In this document: piece after piece, positions 9,783 through 23,100 of the stretch | How positions within the stretch are numbered: the stretch's first letter is position 1 | Layout: the number at the start of each line of letters is the position of its first letter | NCBI GenBank assembly: GCA_905250885.1 | Contig: CAJNOQ010001054.1 | Location: forward strand, 1 to 36,671 | Length of the DNA stretch: 36,671 nucleotides | Direction of reading: 5' to 3' | Origin: Didymodactylos carnosus | Taxonomy: Eukaryota; Rotifera; Eurotatoria; Philodinida; Philodinidae | Translations under genes and position numbers: made by a program | Notes under the pieces: generated by a model | Told to the model about the DNA's origin: nothing | What the model saw: the letters and a program-made list of their open reading frames with translations, nothing else | Databases searched by the model: none

Positions 9783-12700
9783 TTATTCGCTTTTATGTTT
9801 CTTTCTTTTCTTTTTTTTCTTAGTCGATTTCTCTTTGTCGATTTTTTTTGACTTTTTCTTCTTGTGTTTTGATTTTTTAGCATTTTCAGTACTTTTTTCC
9901 TCAAACTGATCTCTTGTTTCTGACAATGACGAAGACTTAGATCGATGTCTTTTTCGTTTAAGTTTTCCACGATCTGCTGATGGTAATCGATAATTGTTTT
10001 TTGTAGATGTCTTTTCTCTTCCATTTCTATGGTGGTCATCAAACGACGAAGGTCGTTGAGAATGAGAATGATGGTCATTTTGATAAGCTGATGTTTTGTA
10101 ATAACGAATTTTCGGATTTTGAAATACGTGTAAAAAATTACATCGACGACCTTTTGGACATTTGCCATAACGGAACAAACCTCAAAGAATAAAGAATAAC
10201 CGTTTTATGATATACGCGTGTACTCAAGAAAATTAGGTAAAATGAAAAATAAAGAGTAAATGTTGTACAGTCAGTTTAGCGGATGAGAATCAAAGTAGAC
10301 GAGCACGAGTGCAACATGGCTTCTCACAACACAAACTAGGATGATTTAGTGTCAACTAGACATGCACTGTCACCGGGATACTGATATTTTGTTTTCAAAC
10401 TATTTAGATGCGTTTTAAATTGCAGTCTGTTGTGGAGAACTGCTTTTCTGTGTAGCTTGGTGGAACTGAACGAAAAGTACGTATCATTCGTTCTACACTC
10501 GGTGTGATGTATGAGTAATCAACTTCTCAAAATAGTGATACAGAACACTAGTATATTCATTAGACAAACAAATGGTACACTGTAGAAGAAATTGCATCTC
10601 CAAATAGATATCTTATTTTTCAATAAAATAATATATCCTCGATACGTTTTATTATTATCTTCTAGAGAGATCTTTTAATTATACTTGATTTATCCGATAA
10701 CTTATCGTTTTTACATAACGTAGGGCATGTGAATTCGGTTTATTTAACCCTCTCAACGTATAGGTATGAAGCACTGTCGACATTGATTCACTATGGACTC
10801 CCTGAAAGTAATCCTATCCTGATGGTTCTTTTAACAATGATCTTGGAGTTGTCTATTTTACGATTTATACAAGATTAATAATAAGTATTAATTTTATTGA
10901 AACCTGTTTGGAGACATAATTTCCCATTTATTTGTCTAATAAATATACTACTGTTACTGTATCACTATTTTGAGAAATTGATTACTCATACATCACACAC
11001 AGTGTAGAACAAATGATACTTACTTTTCGTTCAGTTCTAGCGAGCTACACAGAAAAGCAGTTCTGCACAACAGTCTGCAATTTAAAATAAAGCTTTTCTC
11101 AACGGTTAGAAACCTCCAATCAAACACATTTGTTTTGGTTACAACTACAAAATGCGAATATTTTTAGCGATATTCTCTACTTTCTACATACCACAAATAG
11201 AATTTTTCCAGTTTGTGATATTAACAAATTCACATTGTAACATTTTTCCACCATAAAAGCGCCCATTCATTCGTTGAAATGCACGTACTGCTTCATCGTC
11301 CCTACAAAGAAAAAAAGGGAAAAATCGTTGCTTTTTCTCCCATAGCACAGTTTTAATCGTAATACGTACGTTTTAAATTGTACGTAAACATTTCCTCTTA
11401 AATGTATTTCAAAATTTGAACAAACTTTAAATTCAACAACGTGTCCAAATGCTTCAAATTCTGGTAGAACATCATAATAAAATTCTTTAAAATTTTGATA
11501 ACGTTCAGATTCTTCAAATTCAAGACCAATATCTACACAAAATAAGAACACCTTTAATTATAAACAAACTAAAATATTTTCTTCGTTTCACCTGCATCAT
11601 ATTCGTCATCAAGACCATATTGCATTTCAAAATTTGAATACATATTCAAAAGTAAAATCGTATTGCTTACATCTGGTCGATCATGAAAACGAGAACATCT
11701 AAACAAAACAAATATAGATCTAAAACATCTGTTCCTAGATCATGGTTAGATTATTCGTATTGACAATTACCTTTCATTATATTTACATACGCCCGTTTTC
11801 AAAAAAAATGAACATTTCGGTCTTTCAATACCAGCAATACCAGACGCGAATGGATTATGCGTTGGTTGATCTTCTAATTGCTAAAACAAAGTAAAATAAC
11901 GAATGAAATCAGAAAAAAACTTTAGATATCTTTACTCATACCTGGCCAATAACAGCTGTTGGCTTTTCTTTTTCAATTTGAATCTAAAGTATAAAAAGTA
12001 TCGTGAAAAAACGAGAGGAAAATAAAGTCAGAAACTCATTACTTTAGATGCGGATGTTCTAGTTGATTTAATTTTCAAATTCGATGTCTTCGTTGATAAA
12101 GCATGTACTGTTTTAGCTTGTTGCTGTTGTTGTATTTTGGCAGCTTGTTCTCTCTTCTGTTTCGCTTCCCATTGAATTTTTGCTAAGAGTTCACGTTCAT
12201 GCCATAGTTGACATTTCCTTTCACTTTAATAAAATAAAATAGGCTAGTCTCACGGGAAGATCAAACGGTACTTAAAACTGTTGTAAAATGATTCTTACTC
12301 TATTAATGCATCACTTACTTTTCTTTTTCCTCTTCTAATTCTTTTTTTTTTTGAATTTCTTCTTGTTGTGCCAACCCTGCTTGATATAACGGATCTTTTG
12401 AACGTTGATCTTCTTCTAGAAAAGATAAAGGAAAACACAAGATAGAAGATACTTCCAACTTATATTGATTATTTAGTTTTACCGATTTGGATTTGTTCAT
12501 CACGTTTTCTGGCAACTACTTGTCGACGTATTTTGCGTTTTACTTTTTTTATTATTGTACGATAAATTTTGTGGCTTCAAAAAGAACATGTGTATGGATG
12601 TAAAAAAATAAGTTAAAGAAAAAACACAAAAACAAAAAAAGCTAGATAGTTCTTTTTCGAACTTTACACAAAACACATTCTGGGCAAAGGATATTTTTTA

Positions 12701-12806
12701 GCCATACGCCGTACTTGAATTTTGTTTCCGTATGATCATGTTTTTGTTTAGCAATTTGTTCTTGAATAATTTCGTGAAACTTGGCGTTATCAATTACCAA
12801 TGACAT
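9783..12806 (-). CDS. ZRSR2: U2AF35-related minor-spliceosome factor (ZRSR2 homologue)
   Basis: Exons on the minus strand: 12806-12715 (uncertain), 12574-12483, 12415-12319, 12223-12043, 11983-11942, 11880-11771, 11698-11592, 11532-11370, 11301-11192, 10180-9783. They give about 463 residues (human 482). Order: charged helical N-terminus (HKIYRT..KRKIRR); first CCCH finger CX8CX5CX3H (C191-H210); U2AF-homology RRM with YDVLPEFEAFG, HLRGNVYVQF and NGRFYGGKMLQCEF; second finger CX7CX5CX3H (C331-H349, CNFLHVFQNP); and a basic tail. In mammals ZRSR2 recognises the 3' splice site of U12-type introns in the nucleus. The tail is Lys-rich (KKKKKRKKHKSE) rather than RS-rich. The first exon is ambiguous: an ATG at 12705 (MAKKYPLPRM, donor after 12668, 445 residues) also joins in frame. 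Confidence 0.94.
10413..11087. mobile_element. 675-bp fold-back element inside the ZRSR2 last intron
   Basis: The arms are inverted copies: left about 10413-10620, right about 10880-11087. They share ATTGCAG.CTGTTGTG.AGAA, CTGCTTTTCTGTGTAGCT, GAACTGAACGAAAAGTA and GATGTATGAGTAATCAA, with high identity at the outer 130 bp fading inward. Each end lies at TTTAAA, which would fit a TTAA target, though this cannot be told apart from palindromic ends. The spacer is about 250 bp with no reading frame. The element explains why this intron is 1,011 bp while the other ZRSR2 introns are 58-169 bp apart from the ambiguous first one. Confidence 0.75.
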
Positions 12807-14192
12807 GGTCTGGTAAAGAAAAGTTCTGTTTTAGACCAATTATGTCCATCTACTTAATGGAAACGATGTACTCTAAAATGCAATACATTGTCTTTCAAAT
12901 CTATATTACTCACGTATAGTCTACAAGAAACCTATTTTCTAAAGAATATTTTCTATAACAAGCCAAACAATGTTTTTCTATTGAAAATGTGAAGTAAAAT
13001 GTGTTTGTACACTTTGACTTAGTATGTAAGGCGTATTTACACACTATTTTCAACACAAATGTGTAAAAGTTCCGAAAGTTTAAAATTTGTGAAGGTATAG
13101 TATAACTAGAAAGAGCTTAAAACTATTTGGGACTAATCAACCAACATTTGAATTAAAAACACAAGAAATAAAAAGAATACGAGTAATAAATACAGTCAGA
13201 GTTTTGTTGACACACACACTAGTTGTCAAACACAATTAATTGAATGCTTATGGGGTCAAGCCAAAACAAAAATTTTGAGAGCAGTACATGAGTCGACATT
13301 ATTGGACGTTCATTAAATAAATTTTGGTATCGATCGGTGCACAAGTACATGTTTTCATCTATATTAACAGATATTCATCGCTTTCGCATGTAAATTTTTT
13401 TATTTGTACTTTCGTTCTTTTTGTGTGCTTTTTTTGGTTTCTGTACTACTTTTTGTTTTCCTTATTATTTATTCTTTCATTTTTGCATCAAAAAACTCGA
13501 ACCAGAATCTTACTCAATCTTTTCACCATAGGGGAACACCAAATAGGTATGGGGAGCATCAGCTTTATTGTCGCCATATTTTTGGGCGAGTACTTGCTAA
13601 AGGAATAGCGCGGGTCAGAATGATGAGCGTTGCTTTTTTACGCTATGTGAAAAAATGTACACTTTGCTTGGCATCTGCTGTTAATATTATAGGAATAAGA
13701 TAGTAGCCGCCATGATAAAACATTGAAAACCGGAAAGAATAACTGATAGGTTTCTGAACTAACCATAGACGAATTCGAGTTGATTATGCAGATGAAGTGG
13801 CCGTCGTCATTTAACGAGAAAGTACTGTGAATATTTTTTACTACGTTTTATCTCAGAATTCGTTAACTTCAGATAACTGAGAAACGTCTGTTTGCTTGAT
13901 GCACTAAATCACGCCATTTTTTTCGCCTAATGTATTTGTTTCCTGCATGTTCATCATCAACACCTACCACAACCTTGAAAAATTTTGTTGTTTTTAGCTC
14001 AAAACTCATGACCATGAACACGTTCTTCTACATCACGCTGATTTTGTATTCACTTCATTTATAGATCAGCTTACTTTACTGTCGTCGATTCTCGACAGTA
14101 CAGTTTTCTATTTGTTCGAAGCCGAGTGATTTGATTTATTTTCTACAGCGTACTCCTTCGTCTCTCACAACGAACCAAAAAAATTCTAAAAA
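12807..14192. promoter_or_regulatory. Shared head-to-head promoter region of ZRSR2 and PICALM
   Basis: ZRSR2 (minus) and PICALM (plus) start 1,386 bp apart and point away from each other. Inside are a YY1-type word GCCGCCAT (13706-13713; ATGGCGGC on the other strand) and a related CGCCATATTT at about 13572. An acceptor-like TTTTCTACAG ends at 14148 and suggests a 5'-UTR intron of PICALM. Open frames at 13324-13703 are T-rich and look non-coding. Bidirectional use is inferred from layout only. Confidence 0.45.
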
Positions 14193-17100
14193 ATGCAACA
14201 AGGTGGTCAGAGTCTTGTTGATCGGCTGTTGGCAGCAAAAAACACAATTGCTGGTCAAGCTCTAGCAAAAACAGTGTGTAAAGCAACAACGGAAGAAATA
14301 ATGGGACCAAAACGCAAGCATCTTGATTGTAAGCTTTCACACTAAACAAATTAATGTTGGATCCAAGCCTGGAGATGAACGCTTAAGAAATGCGAGAGGA
14401 TTTATAGGATTTAGTTTACTATATAATACACTTTTTACTCTGTGACTGCTTGTTTGTATTCATCTATATAGCTACGCTACGGGGCAGAGTTTCCTGCAGG
14501 ATCAAATGAATGAACTTTCATTTATTTTTCTTTCTATAGTTTTATTACAAGCCACAAATGAAATGAATGTATCAATTCCGCAGTTGGCTGATCTCCTGAT
14601 TGAACGAACTCAGAATTCCAGTTGGGTAGTTTCATTTAAATCATTAGTGACTATTCATCATTTGATGTGTTTTGGAAATGAGGTTTGTTAATTGTTAGCT
14701 TCAAGAGATAAAGTGTTAGTTTATTCATTTTGTTGTAGCGTTTCGAAGCGTACATGGCATCGCATAATCATCGTTTACAACCGGCTGTTTATCTTGATCG
14801 AATGGGAATGCCGGGTATGTTAAAAAATTGTATGAAAAGTTGTTATTTTTTATATTCTATATTGTATGTAGGACTGGATATGTCGTCATATATTAGACGT
14901 TATGCAAGTTACTTGAATGCAAAACGTGAATCATATAAACTGATGGGCTATGATTTTTGCAAAGTTAAACGAGGGTAGGCTTAGTATATTTTCGGGGTTT
15001 TTCTCACTTCCAGCTAGTCAAATTGATCGTTTTCTTCTATTATTAGAAAAGAAGATGGTGTACTACGAACAATGCCTACAGAAAAAGTACTTCGTTTACG
15101 ATGTACTATTTATAAAACTGAATCTTTTTTATTTATTCTTATAGTTGCTAAAAGCATTGCCAATCCTCCAGTGTCAACTAGACTCATTGCTTGAGTTTGA
15201 TGTAAGTTATCCAAAATGCATAACTATTGTAGACAGTCAAATTTATCTGTTTTCTACGCTTCGTATAGGTGACGCCCAACGAATTAACGAATGGTGTTAT
15301 TAATAGTTGTTTTTTCTTATTAATAAAAGATTTAATACGCCTTTTTGCAGCGTTTAATGATGGAATGATTAATTTACTGGGTAAGAATAGTTTCTATAAC
15401 TATAACTTGTATAAGAAGATGTACGAGATAATCTGATCCAACGTTAAAAAGATAAGAATAAAAAGGGGTTGACTTTTGATTGCCAGTATGCACAGGTTTC
15501 TAAACTGATATGATAGTATACTGGTGAAGGCAGTGAAGAATTTAGAGTAATCCCTTTAGTATATTGAATTAACTGTTAAACCCTTTGAACGTCCTTCTTT
15601 TTTTATCGTTTAGAAAAATATTTTGACATGAATAAAAAACAGTGTCGCGAAGCATTGGATATTTATAAAAAATTTCTTGATCGGACTGATAAAGTATCAA
15701 ATTTTTTAAAAGTGGCCGAGGTAAGTCATACACCGATAGTTAATTATGATTAGTGAGACAATAAAACCAAAGTGGATGGTTTTTTCTGTCTAAAAATAAG
15801 TAACAATACATATGTTAGCGTTACAGTGACTTATTCGGTCGTATCTATGGACAGGTAAAATTTGACACTTGTCTTATGCACATATACAATGATTTTCTTA
15901 TGTTTTGTTGCATAAGCTCATTTCTTGCTTTCGTGTTCAATCAAATCTTGCAATTCAAAATATTCTTTCTAACTAACGACAATTGAAATCTTATTAACCA
16001 TGGACGGACACCTCTGATAGTGACAAACAATTCTACAATTGTTTTAAATTAATTCATATCAACTTTTTATTCTTCCGGAAGACTAAAAAGATAAATTTCA
16101 TTATTATACTGTAAAACTTTAGCACTCGAAAAATACAAGATCAGTCAATTAGTTCGAAGTCAAACTTAAATTCATATGCTCGGGTACGACGTATTCATAC
16201 AAAATTGAAAAAAGACATTAAGATACACAATAGAAAGCACTCGATTCGAGTGATTCAAAATATATTAGTTTTGTTTTATTTTTCTAGCAGTTGAAACAGT
16301 TGGCATTAAGTGTTTTAGAGGGGAAAAGTCGAGTATGTTGCACGAATAAAAATTGACATGATGAAGCGTGTTTCGCATGGAAATGGAAATATCCGCTTCT
16401 TTTTTGAGGCTTTGAAGGTTCCATTTTTTTTGTCCTTTAATGCGCGATTCTCCCGGACTATATTTTTATATTTGCATTACCAGACCAATATATGTGTATA
16501 TGTATATTTTTTCCAGCAATTATCTGTTTATGTGTATCAGGTTTGTTGTTAGAAATATGCACGGTCTAAACTGGAACAGGGATTTGTTTTTTTATTTTAA
16601 CTGCTCTAACATCTAACATTTAAAAAGCGGGAATTGTTCTAATCGTAATATGAAAAAGAGAAGAGAGACTAGCCTCGTGTTTGTGACTATGATTAACGCA
16701 GAAGAGTAAATTTTGTTTATCATTACGATAGACATTTGTTGTCTAGTCCCATCGATTTCTGCTTAGATATTTGTTATAATAGTGCGGTGCGATGCAGATT
16801 TTCTTTTTTATTAACCAGCTGTTTAATTTTGCTATATTTTATTCGTTCTGCATACTAACTTTCGCGTATATTAATTTGTTTATTCTATTCTATTTATTTA
16901 TCTATCGTTTAGACATCTGGAATGGAACGAAGCGAAATTCCTGATTTATCACGAGTAAGTTTCATTGAATTTATTCATTTAAATCTTCTCATGCTAAAGA
17001 CATTCACTTACTCCATTCATCATTGTACAGCGTATAGATGAAAATAATCCTGTAAGTAAGAATATATATATATATCGATATGGTTCGGGCTTGGGTGCAT

Positions 17101-20100
17101 GACAGGTTTTCTAATCTATTTCTTCAACTTATTTGGGTAAGGGCGCAAGTTATTTTAACATCAATAACTTTTTTTCTTTCCTTTTTAGGCGCCAAGTAGT
17201 TTATTAGAAGCACTTGAGAATCATTTGTCACACTTAGAAGGCAAAAAAATTACTTCATCGTCTTCGATATCCAGGTAAACTCTCATGGTCCCCTTATTTT
17301 CTAAGTTTCATATTTTAATCCTCTATGTGTATTTGTAGGCAACAAACTGAACTAGATTTGAAAAATTTTTCACGTGATTTCATCTTTAATGATAACGATG
17401 ATCCACAAAAAGTTCTTGAAGAAGAAGCAAAAGCATTGGCACAATTTAATAAAGTATGAAAAATATCTTTTTATTTTGCACTGTAGAATTAGTCTGCTTT
17501 GCTCAGCAATCTAAATAAGATTTAAATTTAGAATATAGTCTGATTATTATATTTTGTTGATATTTTCTTTGAATCTGATGAAGTGTTTTCTATTTTTGTA
17601 GAATAAAGAACATTCCTTATCATCCTCACCGCCAAATTCAAATGGTGGTGATTTTTTCCAGCAGCATCAATCAAAACAACAGACGACAAACGGTCATCAT
17701 CAACAACAGGCAACCGCTTCATCTTCAGTAACAGATTTATTTTCGCTAGCATCTCCAACATATTCTCAACCATCTCAAACAACATCTCTCTTTAATTCGA
17801 CTCCATCAACAGTACCTATGCAACAGTTTTCATTTCAACCATTTGCACAACAACAGCAACCATTTGCACAACAACAGCAACCATTTGCACAACAACAGCA
17901 ACCATTTGCACAACAACAGCAACCATTTGCACAACAACAGCAGCCATTTTCACAACAACAGCAACCATTTTCACAACAACAGCAGCCATTCAGCGTTCTT
18001 GATGCAGCACCAGCGAGTAGTAAGTTTGTTCAGTTCTCTAATTTAACGTAGATAAAAATATCGTATCAGTGAATTTCTCAAGAAGTAACGAGTCAACGAA
18101 GTATTCTTATACATCGAGAAGAACAAAAAAAATTTGTTGAATTTTCCACTCCAGATAAAAACCTTATAGGAAGGCCCAGTACTGGGTACGTTGCTGGTAG
18201 ATGACGGTTCGAAAATGTTTTAAACACACTTAAAATCGATGCATTACTATGATGTGTGAAATAAAGGGATGGTTATACTCTCTTATTTAAGCTGATGATG
18301 ATATTAATACTGCTTCTACAGAAGCATCTGGCACAAACAATACTGAAGGTAGAAAAATATCCGTATCTGTAGTACGTTATTTTGTGTAGTAATTATGTTT
18401 TGTATGTATTGCATGAACTATCATCATTTTATTAATATCAAATCGCAAATTCGTTCTCTTTAAAGAATATACAAGTTTTCTTGATCAATTTAATGTTGTA
18501 GAGAATCAATTTGTTTCAGAGAGTTTTATGTTATGTTTAATGGATATTTTTCAACATTATTCCATTCTCTGTCTATCGTATTATGTAAAGGTGTTGGTCA
18601 TTACTCAGAAGATCGTTCTCGCTTAAAATTCTTATTTTTTTTGTTAAGTTCCGTCGATGTAAGTTATTTTATGTATCACGCTGTACACATGCACGCATTG
18701 TTTTACAAATAATGTCACCGTACTGTTCTAGTTATTACACTATTTATTACATTAAAATAATAACAAAGACTTTGTCTTGTTTATCTATTTTAGCAAACTT
18801 TTTTAATGATATTCTTCAACCAACAAATGTAGCTTCAACAACGACTCAAGTAAAATCAAATGTACCATTATTTCCGACTAATAACGTACCGTCAGCAACA
18901 GCAAATATAAAACCATTAAATTCTGATCTAAACTCATCGTTAAGTCAATTGATTGATAATTTAGATATTAATAATCGAACCACGGTACTCAAGTAAGTGC
19001 TGAAAAAATAAGTTCCTTTTTACAATTTGTCGATCACATTTTGTTTGTTTCAGAAAAGATCATCAGTGGACAGCTAGTGATGTTAAAAATCAACAAAAAA
19101 TAGGTGGCTCTAATTGGAATTCGAACATTATGTCATCCTATGCGACACCACCAATGGTTAGAAAACTAAGAAATTAAAAGCGATCTGGATATGTTTTGGA
19201 TTCTCAATTTTTCTTGCAGGCTACATCACAGCCAGGAGTATGGAACCAGCCAACACCGATCTCAACTAATCCATTCGCTGCTTCAGTGACGGGACCAATG
19301 ATGGGCGCCCAATCGATAGTAAGTATCTTTTTTTATTAATACAATTTTCAAAGTATTAATATTCATTGGCTGTATCAGAATAGGCTTTGCCATTAAAAGA
19401 ATGGTTATTTACAAAACTCGAATTATTTATTCTGAGTAAACGACTTGTCATGAAAGACTTATATTCAATTCACTGTACAAATATTTAATTATGTGATAAA
19501 ATCAATAACATTCGCTTCATATTTACTCTCGATTAATTTGTTTAAAACGTGTTCGATTGAGCGAAAGACGGAAAGAAAAAAACACACTAAAGGTCAAATA
19601 TGTGGAAAACACACATTCTATTTCTTTCGTATTATATTGAGTAGAAGAAGCGTTGTTTTTTTGTTGTTTACTCTCTTATCGAGACAATATCCTGTTTCCA
19701 CTATCAAAACAATGATAAAACTATTCAGTAGAAAAATATGAAAGATCATGGATTTCATAATTGTGGTGATGACTAAAAAAAGCGATTTTTTACATGAACA
19801 ACGAACAACGGAAAACGCCAGTTTTCTGTCCGATAATGAAAGACTCATCCTATTATGAAAATATGTTTAATAAGACTATAAAGACAGCGTTTTTAACTTT
19901 ATTTTGTAATGAGTATAGTTCAGCTAATATCCTTATAAGTACTTTTGATCATCACTGTCGAACTGCTCCTTACTGGTTTTTTCCCCATAAAATAGACGCA
20001 ATAATTGTGTTCTTGATGAAGGTGTTGTTTAGAATTTTTCAGTAACTAAATATGTCCTTAAACAAATTGCATTACTGGACAAGGACAACTCCTTCGAGCA

Positions 20101-23100
20101 AATTTTGATTTTATCTATACTTTATTTGCCATTTTAGACGCAAAAATATATCTTTTTCAAGAAACAGTTGGACATGGACACAAAGAATGTATCCATGCGG
20201 GTATCTCGCGCTGCGGAAATGATTGTGGTACCCGTGTCATATTGTTTCTCATTACAGTCATAGAGAGTGTATTGTTTTAGATTCAGCCCACTTTCTAAGC
20301 GGATGCGGACAATTTTTTTCTCCGTCCGTTGTCCTTAGTATCGTATCACCGTACATATTTAACCTACAACTTTCATTCTTTTCTCCTTTCTTTCTTGATT
20401 CAAGGTGAGTTAAGCGTACAGAAAATAATGTAGAATAATCAATTATTTTAATCTTTCTGATTATAGAGTTTGTATTGAATTTTTTTCCTCCTTTTACGAT
20501 CGGCATGCAATCGATCTAAGTTATGATACTTTTTATATAAATCAAAAACAATAAAAATGTTAAAAACGTACTTTTAGATGTTTTTTTCTTTTCTACGCGT
20601 TCTCTTCCTTTTCATCGTTACAATGTATTGTTACTCCTGAATTAATCAATATTCTCTTGAATCCAATGACTTTTCCATAGTAGCACGGTGCAGCATACTC
20701 AAAGTTCGACAAAGAAAACCATTAAACCCTAATTTTCTTTCAATGCCGTTTTGAATAAACAACTTCCTTATAAACTATATCTTGTAATAATCAACTAGAT
20801 GCATAGGTATATTGTGTTTCGACTACAAATATCCCAAGGACTTCTATATATGAGTAAGGATCATAGTGATGATAGTATGAAGCACATTTTGTGTGTGCTG
20901 TGTCTGTCTGTTTGCAAGTGTGTGTTTCTTTCTCTCTCTTTACCAATTGCATTAAAATTTATGTGCATTCGCCTTGGCTTCTTTCTCGTCGCTCAGTTGA
21001 TTTTCATCTACATAGTGCAAACGGCGTTACTTTACCCCTAAACTTTATTCTGTGCATCTTTTCCCAAAAAGAAAATCAGAATAGCGTATGGTAGACCAAT
21101 TAAAAACGATTTTTCATTTTAAAAAATACGATTTTAAACTAACTTGAACAAGAAAATGATGAAAAGTTTCAATCTAAAACATAGTAAATGAAAGGCTTGT
21201 ATTTGTTAGAACTTAGAAGTATGTGTGTGTGAGTATACATGAGAAAACGAATGTATCACCATCTTAATTCTTTAATAAGTTTAATTTCTACACATTCTTA
21301 AACATAACATAGTGGAGTTTAAAAATAACCGGAGTTATTGTGGATTACTAAGGATCTGTGCCTGGATTTCAGAACAAATTTGATCCGCTTACCTTTTATC
21401 GAGATAATTTATGGTCATCATTTTGTTGACATTGTTGTTTAAAGTTAATAAATAACAGAAATAGACCGGTGTTTTAGGTTTTCGAGGCTCAAAAGTCGAT
21501 GAAATTGCACAATATTTGACGCAAAAAGACCGATCTTCCTTTTCATGATTGAAATTTCAACCACACATTAATGCGGATTGCAATAAGAAAAGTTCTGAAG
21601 TTCAACGAGACGAAGGGACTCTTTCGTGCGCAGTTTTCTATTAACAATAATCCTAAATGACTAGTTTTTAGCGAATGACTAGTTTTTAAATATTGTTTAT
21701 TTGAAACTCGACATAGAAGCTCACTAATTTGTTGTGCTGAGTTTTTGAGTATGATTGCAGTTCCAAATTTGTCAATCAGCCGACGTTTAATTTTCATGAA
21801 TTAGCTCAAAACATCCTGATAGGGGAACTTCTATTCTTTTTTACGCTATGTAGCCTATATCATATACCTTCATGATATTGTATTCACTAATAAGTAATTT
21901 AGTTAATAATAAGAAATAACTAGTTTCTATCATTCAATTCTAAAATCTTATTTCTAAGTAAAATAATAAAATACCCATGCATTTGCGATGAAAATGTGGA
22001 AGAAGCCTTTATTGTATATGAGGCAAATTTATGATAAATCAACGTTCATCTAAATATAAATCAATTGCATACTTTAATTATTTAAAAGGAAGCGTTAAAA
22101 TATCGAAAAATTAGAAAATGATTTAAGAATGAGTTTTGCTATAAAATAATCTGCTAAAAGATAATAAAATAATTAAAAAATTGTTTTTTTTTAAAGATTT
22201 AAGCCAATTTGCACAACATACTGATATATTTCAGGTTGTAGCTGCTTAAATTTGAAGCTACGAAACCGAATGATTTTGCACAGTTAACCGTGAAGGATAA
22301 AAAAACGACAGCTGTTTATGTACTAGTAAACTACTTGTTTTTGCGGTAATCGTTCTATGTAACGAATAATTAATAAACGTTTCTTAAGTTTTTTCTTCAT
22401 TAAATCGTCATGTGTAAATTGAAGCGTACGTCAAGTATTTACTTCATAATGATATAGCACTAACCGATAATTAAGAAACAAAAAAAAGTTGGAGGAAGGA
22501 AGCGTCGAACCTGTGCTATTAGATTAAGAAGGAAAAGCCATCAGTTAACTGAAAAAAATCGATAGAACCACGAAAACCGACATGGATAATATGCTGAAGC
22601 CACGTAATACTGCAATACTTTCGTATAATTTATTTTTTCAGTATACAAAGCTAATATGGTTTATTTCTCGCTTGTAATTATTAAAAAGATTCAGTTGAAA
22701 GTAGTTCTGACTTTATCAACAAAATTGTTTTGGTTCCTTAGGGATCTTTAAAAGTTCAATGATTTTATGACTAACTATCAAATCATTGCATCTGATATTT
22801 TGAAAACAACCTTTTTCTTAAGTTTTGCGTAATAAATCAACCAATCGATCTATAAAAGTAGTTATCCAAAATAATACTGCAGACTTCTGTCTATTTTTCT
22901 TCTTCCCAATAATTGTTCTAAAGTTATAGTGTTAGTTGCCATCGACTTGGAATGTTGTCGTATCTCATTTTTGTATCAGTCGTTGGTTTTATTGCGTAAT
23001 AACTAGAGTTAATTGTTCTATCGTTTATATTTGATTAACGTGATTTACTATATTCTTCACTTTGAGGTATTGAAATTAGTTTTTCTTAGAATCATTCGTA

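Noticed and set aside
9692..10168. 158-codon minus-strand frame over the ZRSR2 last exon
   Set aside because: It is a shifted frame of the zinc-finger and Lys-rich tail exon. The other frame gives the conserved CNFLHVFQNP sequence and joins the upstream exon in phase.
13324..13703. Two overlapping plus-strand frames with hydrophobic stretches
   Set aside because: The hydrophobic residues come from a T-rich sequence (poly-Phe/Leu). There is no family motif and the frames lie in the promoter gap.
17843..18046. Second plus-strand frame with HNNSNHL repeats
   Set aside because: It is the shifted frame of the PICALM 21-bp repeat array.
19794..20506. Several 60-83-codon frames on both strands in the PICALM last intron
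   Set aside because: They overlap on opposite strands, carry no motifs and have no linked exons. Consistent with chance.
21543..21797. 84-codon minus-strand frame starting [11 protein letters not shown], thought of as a transposase helix-turn-helix
   Set aside because: The resemblance covers only a few residues, a 15-bp duplication sits inside the frame, and no catalytic motif follows.
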